A DNA stretch of 21,683 bases from assembly GCA_040830545.1 (NCBI GenBank), contig JBFOMB010000012.1, positions 1 through 21,683 on the forward strand, written 5' to 3'. A program made the position numbers and the translations under genes. This stretch comes from HXMU1420-2 sp040830545. Its GTDB lineage: Bacteria > Pseudomonadota > Alphaproteobacteria > Rhodobacterales > Rhodobacteraceae. Positions 1 to 9,257 of the stretch are shown one piece after another. Numbering within the stretch: the first letter of the stretch is position 1; the number at the start of each line of letters is the position of its first letter. The notes under the pieces are model-generated. The model saw only the letters and a program-made list of their open reading frames with translations. It did no database searches and was not told the origin of the DNA.

Positions 1-2
1 AT

Positions 3-215
3 GCCGAGGTACTGACCCAGGCCATGGCGAAAGGGGAAATCGACCTGCCGGTGCGGATCGGAGGGCGGTTGAACCAGATTCCAGAGGGCAGCAACACCAG
101 CCTGCCAGTGGATGTAACAGCCGACCTTGTTCAAATCGGAGTAATTCCCTGCCCTGACTTGAACACGGCCAGCGCAGTGTTGCGGCAGGCGCTGTCACCA
201 TCTGCGAAGCGCTAG
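3..215 (+). CDS. 3' end of a probable cobalamin-binding-fold protein (partial)
   Basis: The reading frame is open from the window edge to a TAG at 213-215, so only the last 70 residues are visible. They contain a hydrophobic strand ending in a GG pair (PVRIGGRLNQ), then PVDV, a short helix, and IGVIPCP. This resembles the last strand-helix units of a B12-binding Rossmann fold, where a GG is followed by a D..L...G....P pattern. That assignment is inference from pattern; the DxHxxG cobalamin motif would lie upstream, outside the window. An internal ATG at 24 exists but has no Shine-Dalgarno sequence and the frame is open before it, so I treat the gene as entering from the left. It is separated from the ABC operon by 227 bp that hold a separate promoter. 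Confidence 0.5.
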   Translation, partial: AEVLTQAMAKGEIDLPVRIGGRLNQIPEGSNTSLPVDVTADLVQIGVIPCPDLNTASAVLRQALSPSAKR

Positions 216-363
216 GCGGAATCAGTTCATTCTGCCTGCCTCCCGGGAAAAACGACGCTTCATCAAAGACTAAAGCACGGTCCACTTGCCCGAATTTGCA
301 TCGCTGACCTAAGGGGCCCCGCGGAAAATACAGCCTGAAAAACCTGAATCCTGATCCAATTCT

Positions 364-392
364 TTGACAGAACGCCAGACCCGCTCAATAGT
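364..392 (+). promoter_or_regulatory. Sigma-70-like promoter of the first ABC operon
   Basis: A perfect TTGACA -35 hexamer at 364-369 is followed after 17 bp by AATAGT at 387-392, which matches four of six positions of TATAAT. Transcription would start near 399, leaving a leader of about 44 nt before the start codon at 443. This is the best match in the 227-bp gap between 215 and 443. Confidence 0.5.
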
Positions 393-396
393 GGAG

Positions 397-424
397 ATCG
401 CGACAAGTGAAATTATCGCGACAA
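397..424 (+). repeat. Direct repeat ATCGCGACAA, 18-bp period, in operon leader
   Basis: The decamer ATCGCGACAA occurs at 397-406 and again, exactly, at 415-424. It begins at the predicted transcription start and ends just before the ribosome-binding site AGGGAG (431-436). Two copies nearly two helical turns apart on the same DNA face could be a binding site for a regulator, but no regulator is encoded nearby. A leader element in the mRNA is the other possibility. Confidence 0.4.
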
Positions 425-442
425 ATAAACAGGGAGACAAAA

Positions 443-2038
443 ATGCTGCATTCAATCCGTCGCCGAGCGCTGATGGGTGCCGTGGCCGCCGTGGCGATGA
501 CCGCGGGTCTGGTCACGACTGCCCAGGATGCCTTGGCCGAGACCGTGCTGCGGGTCGTTCCGCATTCGGGATTGAAGATCCTCGATCCGATCTGGACCAC
601 GGCCTATATCAGCCGCAACCACGGCTACATGATCTATGACACGCTGTTTGGTCTGGACACCGCGGGCAACATTCAGCCGCAGATGGTGGACAGTGTTGAG
701 CGGTCCGCTGACGGGCTGACCGTCACTATGACGTTACGCGCGGGGCTGAAGTTCCACGATGGCGCGCCGGTGACTGCCGAAGACGTCGTAGCCTCCATCA
801 ATCGTTGGGGCTCCAAGGACGCGATGGGCCAGAAAATGCTGGGTTTTGTCGACAGTCTGACGGCCACCGGCGACAATTCGTTCGAGTTCAAGCTGAATTC
901 GCCCACGGGCCTTGTCGAGCTGGCGCTGGCCAAGCCGTCGTCGAACGTGCCGTTCATCATGCCTGCACGCATCGCCGCAACGCCCGGGTCGGAACAGATC
1001 AGCGAATACATCGGGTCTGGCCCTTTCGTGTTCAACGAAGCGGAATGGGAACCGGGCACCAAAGTGGTCTATGACAAGTTCGACGACTACGTGCCGCGTG
1101 ACGAGCCAACCGACGGTTTCTCGGGCGCGAAGATCGCAAAGGTAGACCGTGTGGAGTGGACCCCGATCCGCGACAAACAGCAGGCGGTAAATGCACTGAT
1201 CGCTGGCGAGATCGACATCATCGAATCAGTTCCGGCAGACCTGGTGCCGCTGGTGGATGCGAGCGACGAAGTGTACCTGAAGGACTCGAACCCCGCAGGC
1301 TTCCAGTACACGTTCCGTTACAACGTTCTGCATCCCCCGTTCGACAACCCGAAGGTACGTCAGGCGCTGCTCTATGCGTTTAATCAGGAAGATTTCCTGG
1401 ACGCGACCATCGGCAACCCGGACCTGTATCAGACCTGTAAGGCTCTGTTCGTCTGCGGCCTGCCGTTTGAATCGGACGCCCACATGGACGGTCTGCTGGA
1501 AAGCAACTTTGCCAAGGCACGTGAGTTGCTGGAAGAGGCCGGGTATGACGGCACGCCTGTTGTTCTGATGCATTCGACCAACGTTGCGTCGCTGACCAAC
1601 CTGGCTCCGGTTGCCAAGGACCTGATGGAAGCCATCGGCATGAATGTCGACATGCAGTCCATGGACTGGTCCACCCTGGTGGCCCGTCGGTCCAAGAAGG
1701 ACCTGCCCTCCGAGGGCGGCTGGAACGCGTTCATCACGGCCTGGGCTGCGGGTGACCTGTTCAACCCGGTCGCGATGGCGTTCCTGAACTCCAGCTGTGA
1801 CAAGGCGCTGTTTGGCTGGCCCTGTGACGAGGAAATGGAAAAGCTGCGCGACCAGTTTGCCCGGGCAACATCAGTTGACGAGCAGAAGCAGGTTGTTGAC
1901 GCGATCCAGAAGCGCTGGACCGAGTACCCGACCCACATCCACCTGGGTCAGTGGAACCAGTCCTCGGGACTGCGCAACAACATTGACGGCTACCTGCAGG
2001 CCGGTGTTGCCGTGTTCTGGAACATCTCCAAGAACTGA
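443..2038 (+). CDS. Family-5 ABC transporter periplasmic solute-binding protein (system 1)
   Basis: This 531-residue protein is the periplasmic receptor of a peptide/nickel-type importer. The start at 443 is chosen because AGGGAG lies 6 nt upstream and because it begins the signal peptide directly; the frame is open to 407. Residues 1-32 form a signal peptide with RRR at 6-8, a hydrophobic core and ALA before E33. RRxLM is compatible with Tat export but also with Sec. The family-5 signature occupies about 92-122 (LRAGLKFHDGAPVTAEDV). Four cysteines, C332/C338 and C452/C461, could form disulfides. It is first in the operon and is separated from the permease gene by a strong hairpin. The ligand cannot be read from the sequence; the downstream glycosidase-like gene hints at a carbohydrate-containing solute, but this is inference. 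Confidence 0.93.
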   Translation: MLHSIRRRALMGAVAAVAMTAGLVTTAQDALAETVLRVVPHSGLKILDPIWTTAYISRNHGYMIYDTLFGLDTAGNIQPQMVDSVERSADGLTVTMTLRAGLKFHDGAPVTAEDVVASINRWGSKDAMGQKMLGFVDSLTATGDNSFEFKLNSPTGLVELALAKPSSNVPFIMPARIAATPGSEQISEYIGSGPFVFNEAEWEPGTKVVYDKFDDYVPRDEPTDGFSGAKIAKVDRVEWTPIRDKQQAVNALIAGEIDIIESVPADLVPLVDASDEVYLKDSNPAGFQYTFRYNVLHPPFDNPKVRQALLYAFNQEDFLDATIGNPDLYQTCKALFVCGLPFESDAHMDGLLESNFAKARELLEEAGYDGTPVVLMHSTNVASLTNLAPVAKDLMEAIGMNVDMQSMDWSTLVARRSKKDLPSEGGWNAFITAWAAGDLFNPVAMAFLNSSCDKALFGWPCDEEMEKLRDQFARATSVDEQKQVVDAIQKRWTEYPTHIHLGQWNQSSGLRNNIDGYLQAGVAVFWNISKN

Positions 2039-2048
2039 TGTGACCAAA

Positions 2049-2074
2049 GGGGCGGCCTGTGTTCGGGCCGCCCT
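2049..2074 (+). promoter_or_regulatory. Intercistronic RNA hairpin between binding protein and permease genes
   Basis: GGGCGGCC at 2050-2057 pairs perfectly with GGCCGCCC at 2066-2073 across an 8-nt loop, and a G-T pair at 2049/2074 can extend it. No T run follows, so it is probably not a full terminator. It begins 11 nt after the binding-protein stop and ends before the permease Shine-Dalgarno AAGGA at 2090-2094. Hairpins placed like this protect the 3' end of binding-protein mRNA or reduce read-through, so that receptor exceeds permease; that role is inferred here. Confidence 0.7.
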
Positions 2075-2100
2075 CCCCATTCTCACAACAAGGACAGGCC

Positions 2101-3041
<941 letters not shown>

Positions 3042-3042
<1 letters not shown>

Positions 3043-3977
3043 TGTCGACGGTCACTGAACAATCCCCGCCTTCTGCTACCTCATCCGCGGCACAATCCCC
3101 GGCCCGCCAGACGCTACGGCGGATGCTGGGCAACACTTCGGTCCGTGTGGGTGGGACAATCGCCCTGTTGATCGTGCTGATGGGAATCTTTGCGCCGTTC
3201 CTCGGCACGCGTGATCCGTCGGACATCAGCCCGAAAAACCGGAACAAGGTACCGGGCTACGAAGCGACAATCCGCGACTATGACGGGAACAAGATCCCGG
3301 TGGTTTACCGGATGGGGTCTGACACGTTGGGCCGCGATGTCTATTCACGTGTGGTCTATGGCGCGCGCACCTCGCTGATCGTTGGCGCAACAGTGGCTGT
3401 TTTGGCAATTGCCGTGGGTCTGGGTCTGGGCCTGGTCGCCGGTTACTTCCGCCTGATGGACGGGATCATCATGCGGGTCATGGACGGGATGATGGCGATC
3501 CCCGCGATCCTGTTGGCCATTGCGGTGGTGTCGCTGTTTTCGGCCGGTTTGACCTCGGTCATTGTGGCCATTGTCGTGGCTGAGGTGCCACGCGTCGTCC
3601 GATTGGTCCGATCCGTGGTGCTGTCAATCCGCGAAGAACCGTATGTAGAGGCCGCGATCACCGCAGGTACGCCGGCACCGCTGCTGCTTCTGCGTCATGT
3701 GCTGCCGAACACGGTGGCACCGCTGATCGTGCAGGGCACGTTCATCGTGGCCTCGGCCATCATCGTCGAAGCGATCCTGAGCTTCCTTGGTATCGGCATC
3801 CCGCCAGAGGTCCCGACATGGGGCAACATCATGGCCGAGGGCCGTGAGGTGTTCCAGTTGTTCCCCCATAACATCCTGTACCCCGGTGCTGTGCTGGCGC
3901 TGACGGTGCTGTCGGTCAACATGCTGGGTGACGGGCTGCGCGACACGCTGGACCCACGCTTTGCAAAACGGGTGTAG
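3042..3977 (+). CDS. ABC transporter permease, DppC/OppC type (system 1)
   Basis: This 311-residue protein is the second channel subunit. An N-terminal stretch of about 30 polar residues rich in Ser, Ala and Pro precedes the first membrane segment (about 37-55). The family motif RMGSDTLGRDVYSRV lies at 90-104 and the EAA loop at about 201-223 (YVEAAITAG then RHVLPN). About six membrane helices and the C-terminal LDPRF ending are as expected for OppC/DppC. The start overlaps the previous stop by one base. The loop of residues 57-90, with GYEATIRDYDGNKI, is a periplasmic insertion seen in part of this family. The next gene starts 3 bp after the stop. Confidence 0.93.
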
Positions 3978-3980
3978 GCG

Positions 3981-5606
3981 ATGACGGAAAACGTATTGGA
4001 GGTCAAAAACCTCGCCGTCGAACTGCCGCACGGATCGGACCGACAACATGCGGTGCAGGACATCAGCTTTACCGTTGGACCGGGCGAAATCGTCTGTGTT
4101 GTGGGAGAAAGTGGATCGGGTAAGTCCGTGACAGCGCAGGCGGTCATGGGCCTGTTGCCGCGGGAATTGAAGGCCGTGCAGGGCGAAACCCTGCTGGAGG
4201 GCGAAGACACGCTGCAAGCGCCTGCCAACCGGTTGCGCGCGCTGCGCGGGACCAAGATGGCGATGATCTTTCAGGAACCGATGACGGCCTTGAACCCGGT
4301 CGCCCGGGTCGGGGATCAGATCGCCGAGATGCTGGAGATTCATACCACCCACAACGCTGCCGAAAGGCGCAAACGGGCGATCGACATCATGCGCTCGGTC
4401 CACCTTCCTGAACCGGAACGGATGGTCGACAGCTATCCTCATCAGCTGTCCGGGGGGCAGCGTCAACGGATCATGATCGCCTGCGCGCTGGTTCTGGATC
4501 CTGCCTTGCTGATCGCGGACGAACCGACGACGGCGCTGGATGTGACAACCCAGGCGCAGATCCTGACATTGGTGAAGGAAATGCAAGAACGACGCGGCAC
4601 GGGCGTGTTGTTCATCACTCATGACTTTGGCGTCGTCGCAGAAATCGCCGACAAGGTTGTGGTGATGCAGCATGGCCGGATCGTCGAACAGGGCACACGC
4701 GATCAGATTCTGCTGAACCCGCAGATGGATTATTCCAAGATGCTGATGGCATCGGTTCCGTCCATGCATCCGCCCGAACGCACCCCGGTCGAAGGTGAAA
4801 CCGCCGTGCAGACGACCCAATTGGTCAAACGGTATGGCTCCAAAGGATGGTTCGGCAACGGGCGCGAGGTGCTGGCCGCCTCGGACGTGAACCTGCACGT
4901 AGCACGCGGTGAAACGCTGGGCATCGTGGGGGAAAGCGGATCGGGCAAATCCACCGTGGCGCGGTGTATCGCCCGTCTGATCGACCCGACAAGCGGTGAG
5001 ATCAACCTGCACGGCACGGACATTGCCACCATGAGCCAGGGCCAGTTGCGCCCCCATCGCGACAAGGTTCAGATCGTGTTCCAAGATCCTTACCGGTCCC
5101 TGAACCCGCGCCGCACTGTTGGGCAGTCAATGGTCGAGGCACCCATGAACTTTGGCCAGACCCTGGACGAGGCGATGGCCAATGCCGGCGAATTGATGCA
5201 GACCGTGGGCCTGTCCGCTGATGCTCTGGACCGTTACCCCCACCAGTTTTCCGGTGGCCAACGGCAACGGATTTGCATCGCGCGCGCGCTGATGGTGAAC
5301 CCTGAACTGTTGATCGCGGACGAAGCCGTATCCGCGCTGGACGTGTCGGTTCAGGCACAGGTGCTGGAGCTGCTGGACGACATCCGCGACCGGTACAATC
5401 TGGCGATGCTGTTCATCACGCACGACCTGCGGGTGGCGGCGCAAATTTGCGACCGGCTGATCGTGATGCAGAAGGGTGTGGTGGTGGAACAGGGGCCAAC
5501 ACACCGCGTTTACACCGACCCACAGCACGACTACACCCGGCTCTTGCTGGATGCGGCGCCTGGACAGGGTGTGCAATTCGGCGCAGGACTCGCAGAAACC
5601 GCCTGA
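3981..5606 (+). CDS. Double ATP-binding protein, DppD-DppF fusion (system 1)
   Basis: This 541-residue cytoplasmic protein carries both nucleotide-binding domains of the importer in one chain, like GsiA or YejF. Domain 1 has Walker A GESGSGKS (42-49), Q98, signature LSGGQ (156-160), Walker B IADE (D180, E181) and H214. Domain 2 has Walker A (317-324), Q368, FSGGQ (423-427), Walker B IADE (D447, E448) and H481. All catalytic residues are present in both halves. In domain 2 the usual DEPTSALD reads DEAVSALD, which keeps the catalytic Glu. The linker (about 257-275) is short, and the cysteine-containing C-terminal extension of classical OppD/DppD is missing from both halves. The glycosidase-like gene begins 15 bp downstream, so it belongs to the same operon. 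Confidence 0.93.
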   Translation: MTENVLEVKNLAVELPHGSDRQHAVQDISFTVGPGEIVCVVGESGSGKSVTAQAVMGLLPRELKAVQGETLLEGEDTLQAPANRLRALRGTKMAMIFQEPMTALNPVARVGDQIAEMLEIHTTHNAAERRKRAIDIMRSVHLPEPERMVDSYPHQLSGGQRQRIMIACALVLDPALLIADEPTTALDVTTQAQILTLVKEMQERRGTGVLFITHDFGVVAEIADKVVVMQHGRIVEQGTRDQILLNPQMDYSKMLMASVPSMHPPERTPVEGETAVQTTQLVKRYGSKGWFGNGREVLAASDVNLHVARGETLGIVGESGSGKSTVARCIARLIDPTSGEINLHGTDIATMSQGQLRPHRDKVQIVFQDPYRSLNPRRTVGQSMVEAPMNFGQTLDEAMANAGELMQTVGLSADALDRYPHQFSGGQRQRICIARALMVNPELLIADEAVSALDVSVQAQVLELLDDIRDRYNLAMLFITHDLRVAAQICDRLIVMQKGVVVEQGPTHRVYTDPQHDYTRLLLDAAPGQGVQFGAGLAETA

Positions 5607-5620
5607 ACGGGACGAACAGG

Positions 5621-6535
5621 ATGAAATGGGAAAAACTGGGCCGTGTCTACGGCCCTGATGGCTCGTCGGATTGGGCGCGGCATTCGGCATTGCAACCGAC
5701 GCCCATTGTTCTGGATGACCGTATCCGGGTGTTTTGCGCCTTTCGCGACGATGACGGAATGGGCCGCGTCGGGTTTGTCGATCTGGATTTGACGGACCCG
5801 ACGCAAGTACTGGGCGCGTCGCCGAACCCGGTTCTGGACATCGGTGCGCCGGGTGCGTTCGACTGTCACGGCGTGGTTCCTACCGCCATCGCGCAGCGGG
5901 ACGAGGGTCTGTACCTCTACTACGCTGGCTACCTGCGCGGTGACGCCGAAGTCCGGTTTCGCGCCTATTGTGGTCTGGCGATCAGCACGGATGATGGGCA
6001 GAGTTTTCAGCGCTATTCGACCGATCCGATCCTGCCTGCAACGGGTGAGGAAACCCTATTCCGCGTAATCCACTCCCTGATCCACGAAGACGGCATGTGG
6101 AAGGCGTGGTATGGCGGGGGCAGCGATTTCGTACGCGGCAAGGCCAAATCGCTGCCGGTATACAATATCCGTTACATGGAAAGCAGCGATGGCATCCATT
6201 TCCCGGACCGGGGTGAGGTCGCGCTGGACAATCTGGGCGAGGAACACCGGGTTGGTCGGCCCTATGTTGTCCGAAACGGCGACGAATACCTTATGTTTTT
6301 CGGCAAGGGGTCAGAAGACAACCCGTATGAGTTGGCCTTTGCACGATCATCGGACGGACGGAATTGGGACCGACAGGACGATGTGTTGGGGCTACCTTTG
6401 AGTGCCAAGGGCTGGGATTCGGAGATGATGGCCTACCCGGCGGTCGTGGCGGCTGGCGATCAAACCTACATGTTCTATAACGGCAACGCCTATGGCCGGG
6501 ACGGGTTTGGATGTGCGCGGTTGGTGGAGTGGTAA
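5621..6535 (+). CDS. Five-bladed beta-propeller, glycoside hydrolase-like protein (GH43/GH130-related fold)
   Basis: This 304-residue protein has no signal peptide, so it should act in the cytoplasm. It shows the blade pattern of GH43/GH32/GH130-type propellers: FRDDDG (41-46), GAFDCHG (78-84), YYAGY (100-104), GLAISTDDGQSF (118-129), RYMESSDGIHF (184-194), FARSSDGRNW (240-249), GWDSEMM (264-270) and FYNGNAYGRDGFG (285-297). Repeated S-x-DG turns mark blade edges. Candidate acid residues are D43, D81, E208 or E209, D266 and E268, but none can be assigned as nucleophile or acid without a structure. Related proteins occur in surface-polysaccharide gene clusters; here it follows an importer, which suggests processing of an imported glycan or glycoside. 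The ATG at 5621 is chosen because it lies 15 bp after the ATPase stop and begins the conserved region; the frame is open further back only as a shadow of the ATPase gene. Confidence 0.8.
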   Translation: MKWEKLGRVYGPDGSSDWARHSALQPTPIVLDDRIRVFCAFRDDDGMGRVGFVDLDLTDPTQVLGASPNPVLDIGAPGAFDCHGVVPTAIAQRDEGLYLYYAGYLRGDAEVRFRAYCGLAISTDDGQSFQRYSTDPILPATGEETLFRVIHSLIHEDGMWKAWYGGGSDFVRGKAKSLPVYNIRYMESSDGIHFPDRGEVALDNLGEEHRVGRPYVVRNGDEYLMFFGKGSEDNPYELAFARSSDGRNWDRQDDVLGLPLSAKGWDSEMMAYPAVVAAGDQTYMFYNGNAYGRDGFGCARLVEW

Positions 6536-6580
6536 GACAAATCGAGGCTTTTGGACCTGACCATGATCGCACGGAGATCG

Positions 6581-7759
6581 CTAGGCCTTAGCCTTCATGC
6601 GCAACTGCGAGGCCAATACCATCGCCAGCAGCGTTAACGCCGCCAAGGCCAGAAACGACAGGCGAATGCCAACCGCTTGCGCCAAGAACCCGATAATCGG
6701 CGGACCCAGCAAAAGCCCACCATAGCCCAACGTCGCGACACCCGCCAAGGCCGGGCCGGGTCTGATTTTTGGGTCATTTGCGGCGCGTGAGAACGCCAAA
6801 GGCATGATCACCGCGTATCCCATACCGACCAAGGCAAAGCCCATGTAGATTAGCGCTTGCGACCCGCCGAAGATCGAGATCATGAGGCCCAGGAACGCCG
6901 TCGCCGCGCTCGCCCGGCAGGCGAAAACCGGCCCCAGTCGTGCGATCACGACGCCACCCATCAGGCGCACGACCACCATCGCCACGCTGAACACGGTGTA
7001 GCACAGTGCGGCTTCGGCCTCCGTCGCCTCGGCAACCGTGAGTAGGAACACCGCGCTCCAATCGGCCATCGCGCCTTCGCCCATGGAAGAGGTGAACGCA
7101 ATCAACCCGACAAGGATCAGCGACCGCGATGGCAGCGCCAGCATCGGAGTCCCGCCCGCCTGTGGATCGGGTAGAGTGTTGCGGGCGACAGGGATCATCA
7201 GCGGCAAGGACACCAGCGCCCCTGCACCGGCAACAATCAGGAAATGTGCGGTTGGGTCCATCCCAAGACGGGCAGCCACATAGCCGGACGCCGCGCCCAG
7301 CCCGGCCCCAACGCTGAACAAGGCGTGAAAAATGGACATGGTCGACCGGCCCATATCCGTTTCGACCTTCGCTCCCCACGCGTTCATGACCACGTCCATG
7401 CCGCCATGAACAGCGCCAAAGGCCAGCAAGGCAAAGGCAAGCCAGATTGGACTGGGGGCGAATGCCAGCGCTACAAACACCGGCCCATAAGCCCAAGCGC
7501 ACAGAACAGTCAGGCGGGCAGCCCCCAGCCTTTCAGAGAGCGTCCCGGCCACTGGAAAGGACACAATCGCACCGGCGGCGAGGCCCAATAGCAAGAGGCC
7601 CAATGTCTGCGGGTCCAGATCGAACTTGTCCTTGAACGCCGGGATGCGTGCCGCCCATGTCCCGAAGAACAGCCCGTTGAAGGCAAACGCGGCCACGACG
7701 GCCCGCCAGGCTGGGTCAGCCCAAAGGAAGGGGCGAGAAGAATGTGGCGTATCAGTCAC
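6581..7759 (-). CDS. MFS transporter, YbjJ-like
   Basis: This 392-residue inner-membrane protein has about twelve hydrophobic segments and belongs to the major facilitator superfamily. The N-terminal part reads FFGTWAARIPAFKDKF, a pattern I associate with the YbjJ-like subgroup, followed by a degenerate loop 2-3 motif (GTLSERLGAARL). The middle contains NAWGAKVE and SIFHALFSVGAGLGA, also typical of that group. The start is GTG at 7757-7759; an in-frame TGA lies four codons upstream, so no earlier start is possible, and the Shine-Dalgarno is weak. It lies 79 bp downstream of the MATE gene on the same strand and converges with the ABC operon across a 45-bp gap with no clear terminator. The substrate is unknown. 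Confidence 0.88.
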   Translation of the reverse strand: MTDTPHSSRPFLWADPAWRAVVAAFAFNGLFFGTWAARIPAFKDKFDLDPQTLGLLLLGLAAGAIVSFPVAGTLSERLGAARLTVLCAWAYGPVFVALAFAPSPIWLAFALLAFGAVHGGMDVVMNAWGAKVETDMGRSTMSIFHALFSVGAGLGAASGYVAARLGMDPTAHFLIVAGAGALVSLPLMIPVARNTLPDPQAGGTPMLALPSRSLILVGLIAFTSSMGEGAMADWSAVFLLTVAEATEAEAALCYTVFSVAMVVVRLMGGVVIARLGPVFACRASAATAFLGLMISIFGGSQALIYMGFALVGMGYAVIMPLAFSRAANDPKIRPGPALAGVATLGYGGLLLGPPIIGFLAQAVGIRLSFLALAALTLLAMVLASQLRMKAKA

Positions 7760-7838
7760 GGGGAACCATCAATTGGGTGGCCAATGGATGGCGACATGAA
7801 CGCAGCTTGCGAGGGTTTGCAAGGGGGCGTGGACGTAA

Positions 7839-9227
7839 TCACCGCCGATTATGGAACAACGACAGTTGACGCGCCTGGCGCTGGAACTCCGCCGGTTGCG
7901 CAGGGGCCGCCTCTCGGATGACACGACGGACCATGAGGAGCGCAATGGCCGCGAATATCACCCCGCCCGCCGCCTGCCCAATCAGCACCCCCGGCGCGCC
8001 CCACCACGCTGCTCCCAGCATGACCAAAGGGATGGTACCCAAGGTTTGGCGACCCCAGTTGATCCAAGTGGAGTGGAACGGGTGGCCGAGGTTGTTGAAA
8101 CCGGCGTTGCACACGAAAATGACCGCATTGAAGAAGAACGCCAACGCCAGCGGGCCGCAGAACAGGAAGACCAATTCGCGGGTGATGCCGTCTGCCTCAA
8201 ACAATGCGGCGATTGGGCCGCGCAGGGCAAACAAAGCGGCAGAGATCAGGGTGACAACAATCGCCGCAAACAGCAGCGCGGCACGGAAGGTGCCCCGCAC
8301 GCGGTCGGCATTCTGCGCGCCATGATTTTGGCCGATGATGGGACCAACGGCACCGGACAGGGCAAAGATCACGCCAAAGGCTACAGGCGTCAGCCGCCCG
8401 GTGATGGCCATGCCTGCTACCGCCGCCTCTCCATACGCGGCCATGGCTCGGGTGACCCAGGCCTGCCCGACAGGTGTGGCAAGTTGCGTGAGGATCGCAG
8501 GAAAGGCGATGGTCAGGATCGGGACAAGGTCGCGAGCCAGTCCGGTCACGTTGGGGCGGGCGAACCCGCCATGATGGCGGATCAGGGGCAACACGGCTGC
8601 AAGCGCCATTGCCACCCGCGCCGCAACCGAGGCAAGCGCGGCCCCGGTCAGATCCAGGTTCAGACCAAAGATCAGGATCGGGTCGAGCACGCCATTCACA
8701 ACCCCGCCCGCGATGGTCGCCATCATCGACCGCCGTGCATCCCCATGTGCCCGCAGTAGCGCGCTGCCAATCATGCCGACCATCAACAGCGGCATGGAGG
8801 GCACGATGATCGCCAGATAGCCCACGGCAAGGTCTGCGGTTTCGCCCGTGGCCCCTATCAATGCTACCAACAGGTCGAGTTGCGACCAAACCAGCGCGGC
8901 AAAGGCGATACCGAAAGCCACGCCAAAAATCATCGTGTGGGTTGCCGTACACTGGGCGCGCTGTTCGTCGCCTGCGCCCAAAGCCCGGGCGGCCAACGCC
9001 CCCGCTGCAATCGCCATCCCAATGCCGAAGGATGTGGTGAAAAACAGGATTGCGCCCGCGTAGCCGATAGCAGCAGCCAGTTCAGCCTTACCCAACATAG
9101 AGATGAACACCATGTCGACAAAATCGACCAGGAACACCGCCATCAGGCCCAGCGTGGCGGTGAGCGACATCACCGTCACATGCCGGAACAGATTGCCGGT
9201 CAGGAACTTCGCTTGCGCCTCTGCCAT
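7839..9227 (-). CDS. MATE family efflux transporter
   Basis: This 462-residue membrane protein fits the MATE (multidrug and toxin extrusion) family in length and in having about twelve hydrophobic segments in two similar halves. The N-terminal half contains LVDFVDMVFISMLG and the AAGALAARALGAGDEQRA loop; the second half contains AITGRLTPVAFGV and GPIIGQNHGAQNADR, all typical. MATE proteins exchange Na+ or H+ for cationic organic molecules. The ATG at 9227 has GGAGGA 6 nt upstream. The gene starts 30 bp after the gltX stop, so the two are probably co-transcribed, although no functional link between them is known to me. The C-terminus is basic and Gln-rich. Confidence 0.92.
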   Translation of the reverse strand: MAEAQAKFLTGNLFRHVTVMSLTATLGLMAVFLVDFVDMVFISMLGKAELAAAIGYAGAILFFTTSFGIGMAIAAGALAARALGAGDEQRAQCTATHTMIFGVAFGIAFAALVWSQLDLLVALIGATGETADLAVGYLAIIVPSMPLLMVGMIGSALLRAHGDARRSMMATIAGGVVNGVLDPILIFGLNLDLTGAALASVAARVAMALAAVLPLIRHHGGFARPNVTGLARDLVPILTIAFPAILTQLATPVGQAWVTRAMAAYGEAAVAGMAITGRLTPVAFGVIFALSGAVGPIIGQNHGAQNADRVRGTFRAALLFAAIVVTLISAALFALRGPIAALFEADGITRELVFLFCGPLALAFFFNAVIFVCNAGFNNLGHPFHSTWINWGRQTLGTIPLVMLGAAWWGAPGVLIGQAAGGVIFAAIALLMVRRVIREAAPAQPAEFQRQARQLSLFHNRR

Positions 9228-9257
9228 CGGTAATCCTCCGGTCGGTGGCGCGTGGGA

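Noticed and set aside
313..320. GGGGCCCC palindrome in the left intergenic region as a terminator
   Set aside because: It has no loop and no T run, so it cannot form a normal terminator; nothing else in 216-360 stands out.
3624..5084. Long minus-strand open frame (486 codons) opposite the double-ATPase gene
   Set aside because: It is rich in His, Arg, Gln and Asp with no recognisable domain, and lies entirely opposite two well-supported genes. GC-rich codon bias commonly creates such antisense frames.
6536..6580. Possible bidirectional terminator between the propeller gene and the MFS gene
   Set aside because: The repeated GATCGC there is a direct repeat, not an inverted one, and GCTA/TAGC makes only a 4-bp stem without T runs.
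7806..7824. Small stem CTTGC/GCAAG between the MATE and MFS genes
   Set aside because: Only 5 bp with a loop of about 8 nt and no T run; too weak to call as terminator or regulatory hairpin.
7851..8759. Plus-strand open frame of 302 codons opposite the MATE gene
   Set aside because: The composition is dominated by Arg, Gly, His and Gln without hydrophobic pattern or motif; the MATE protein on the other strand explains the region.
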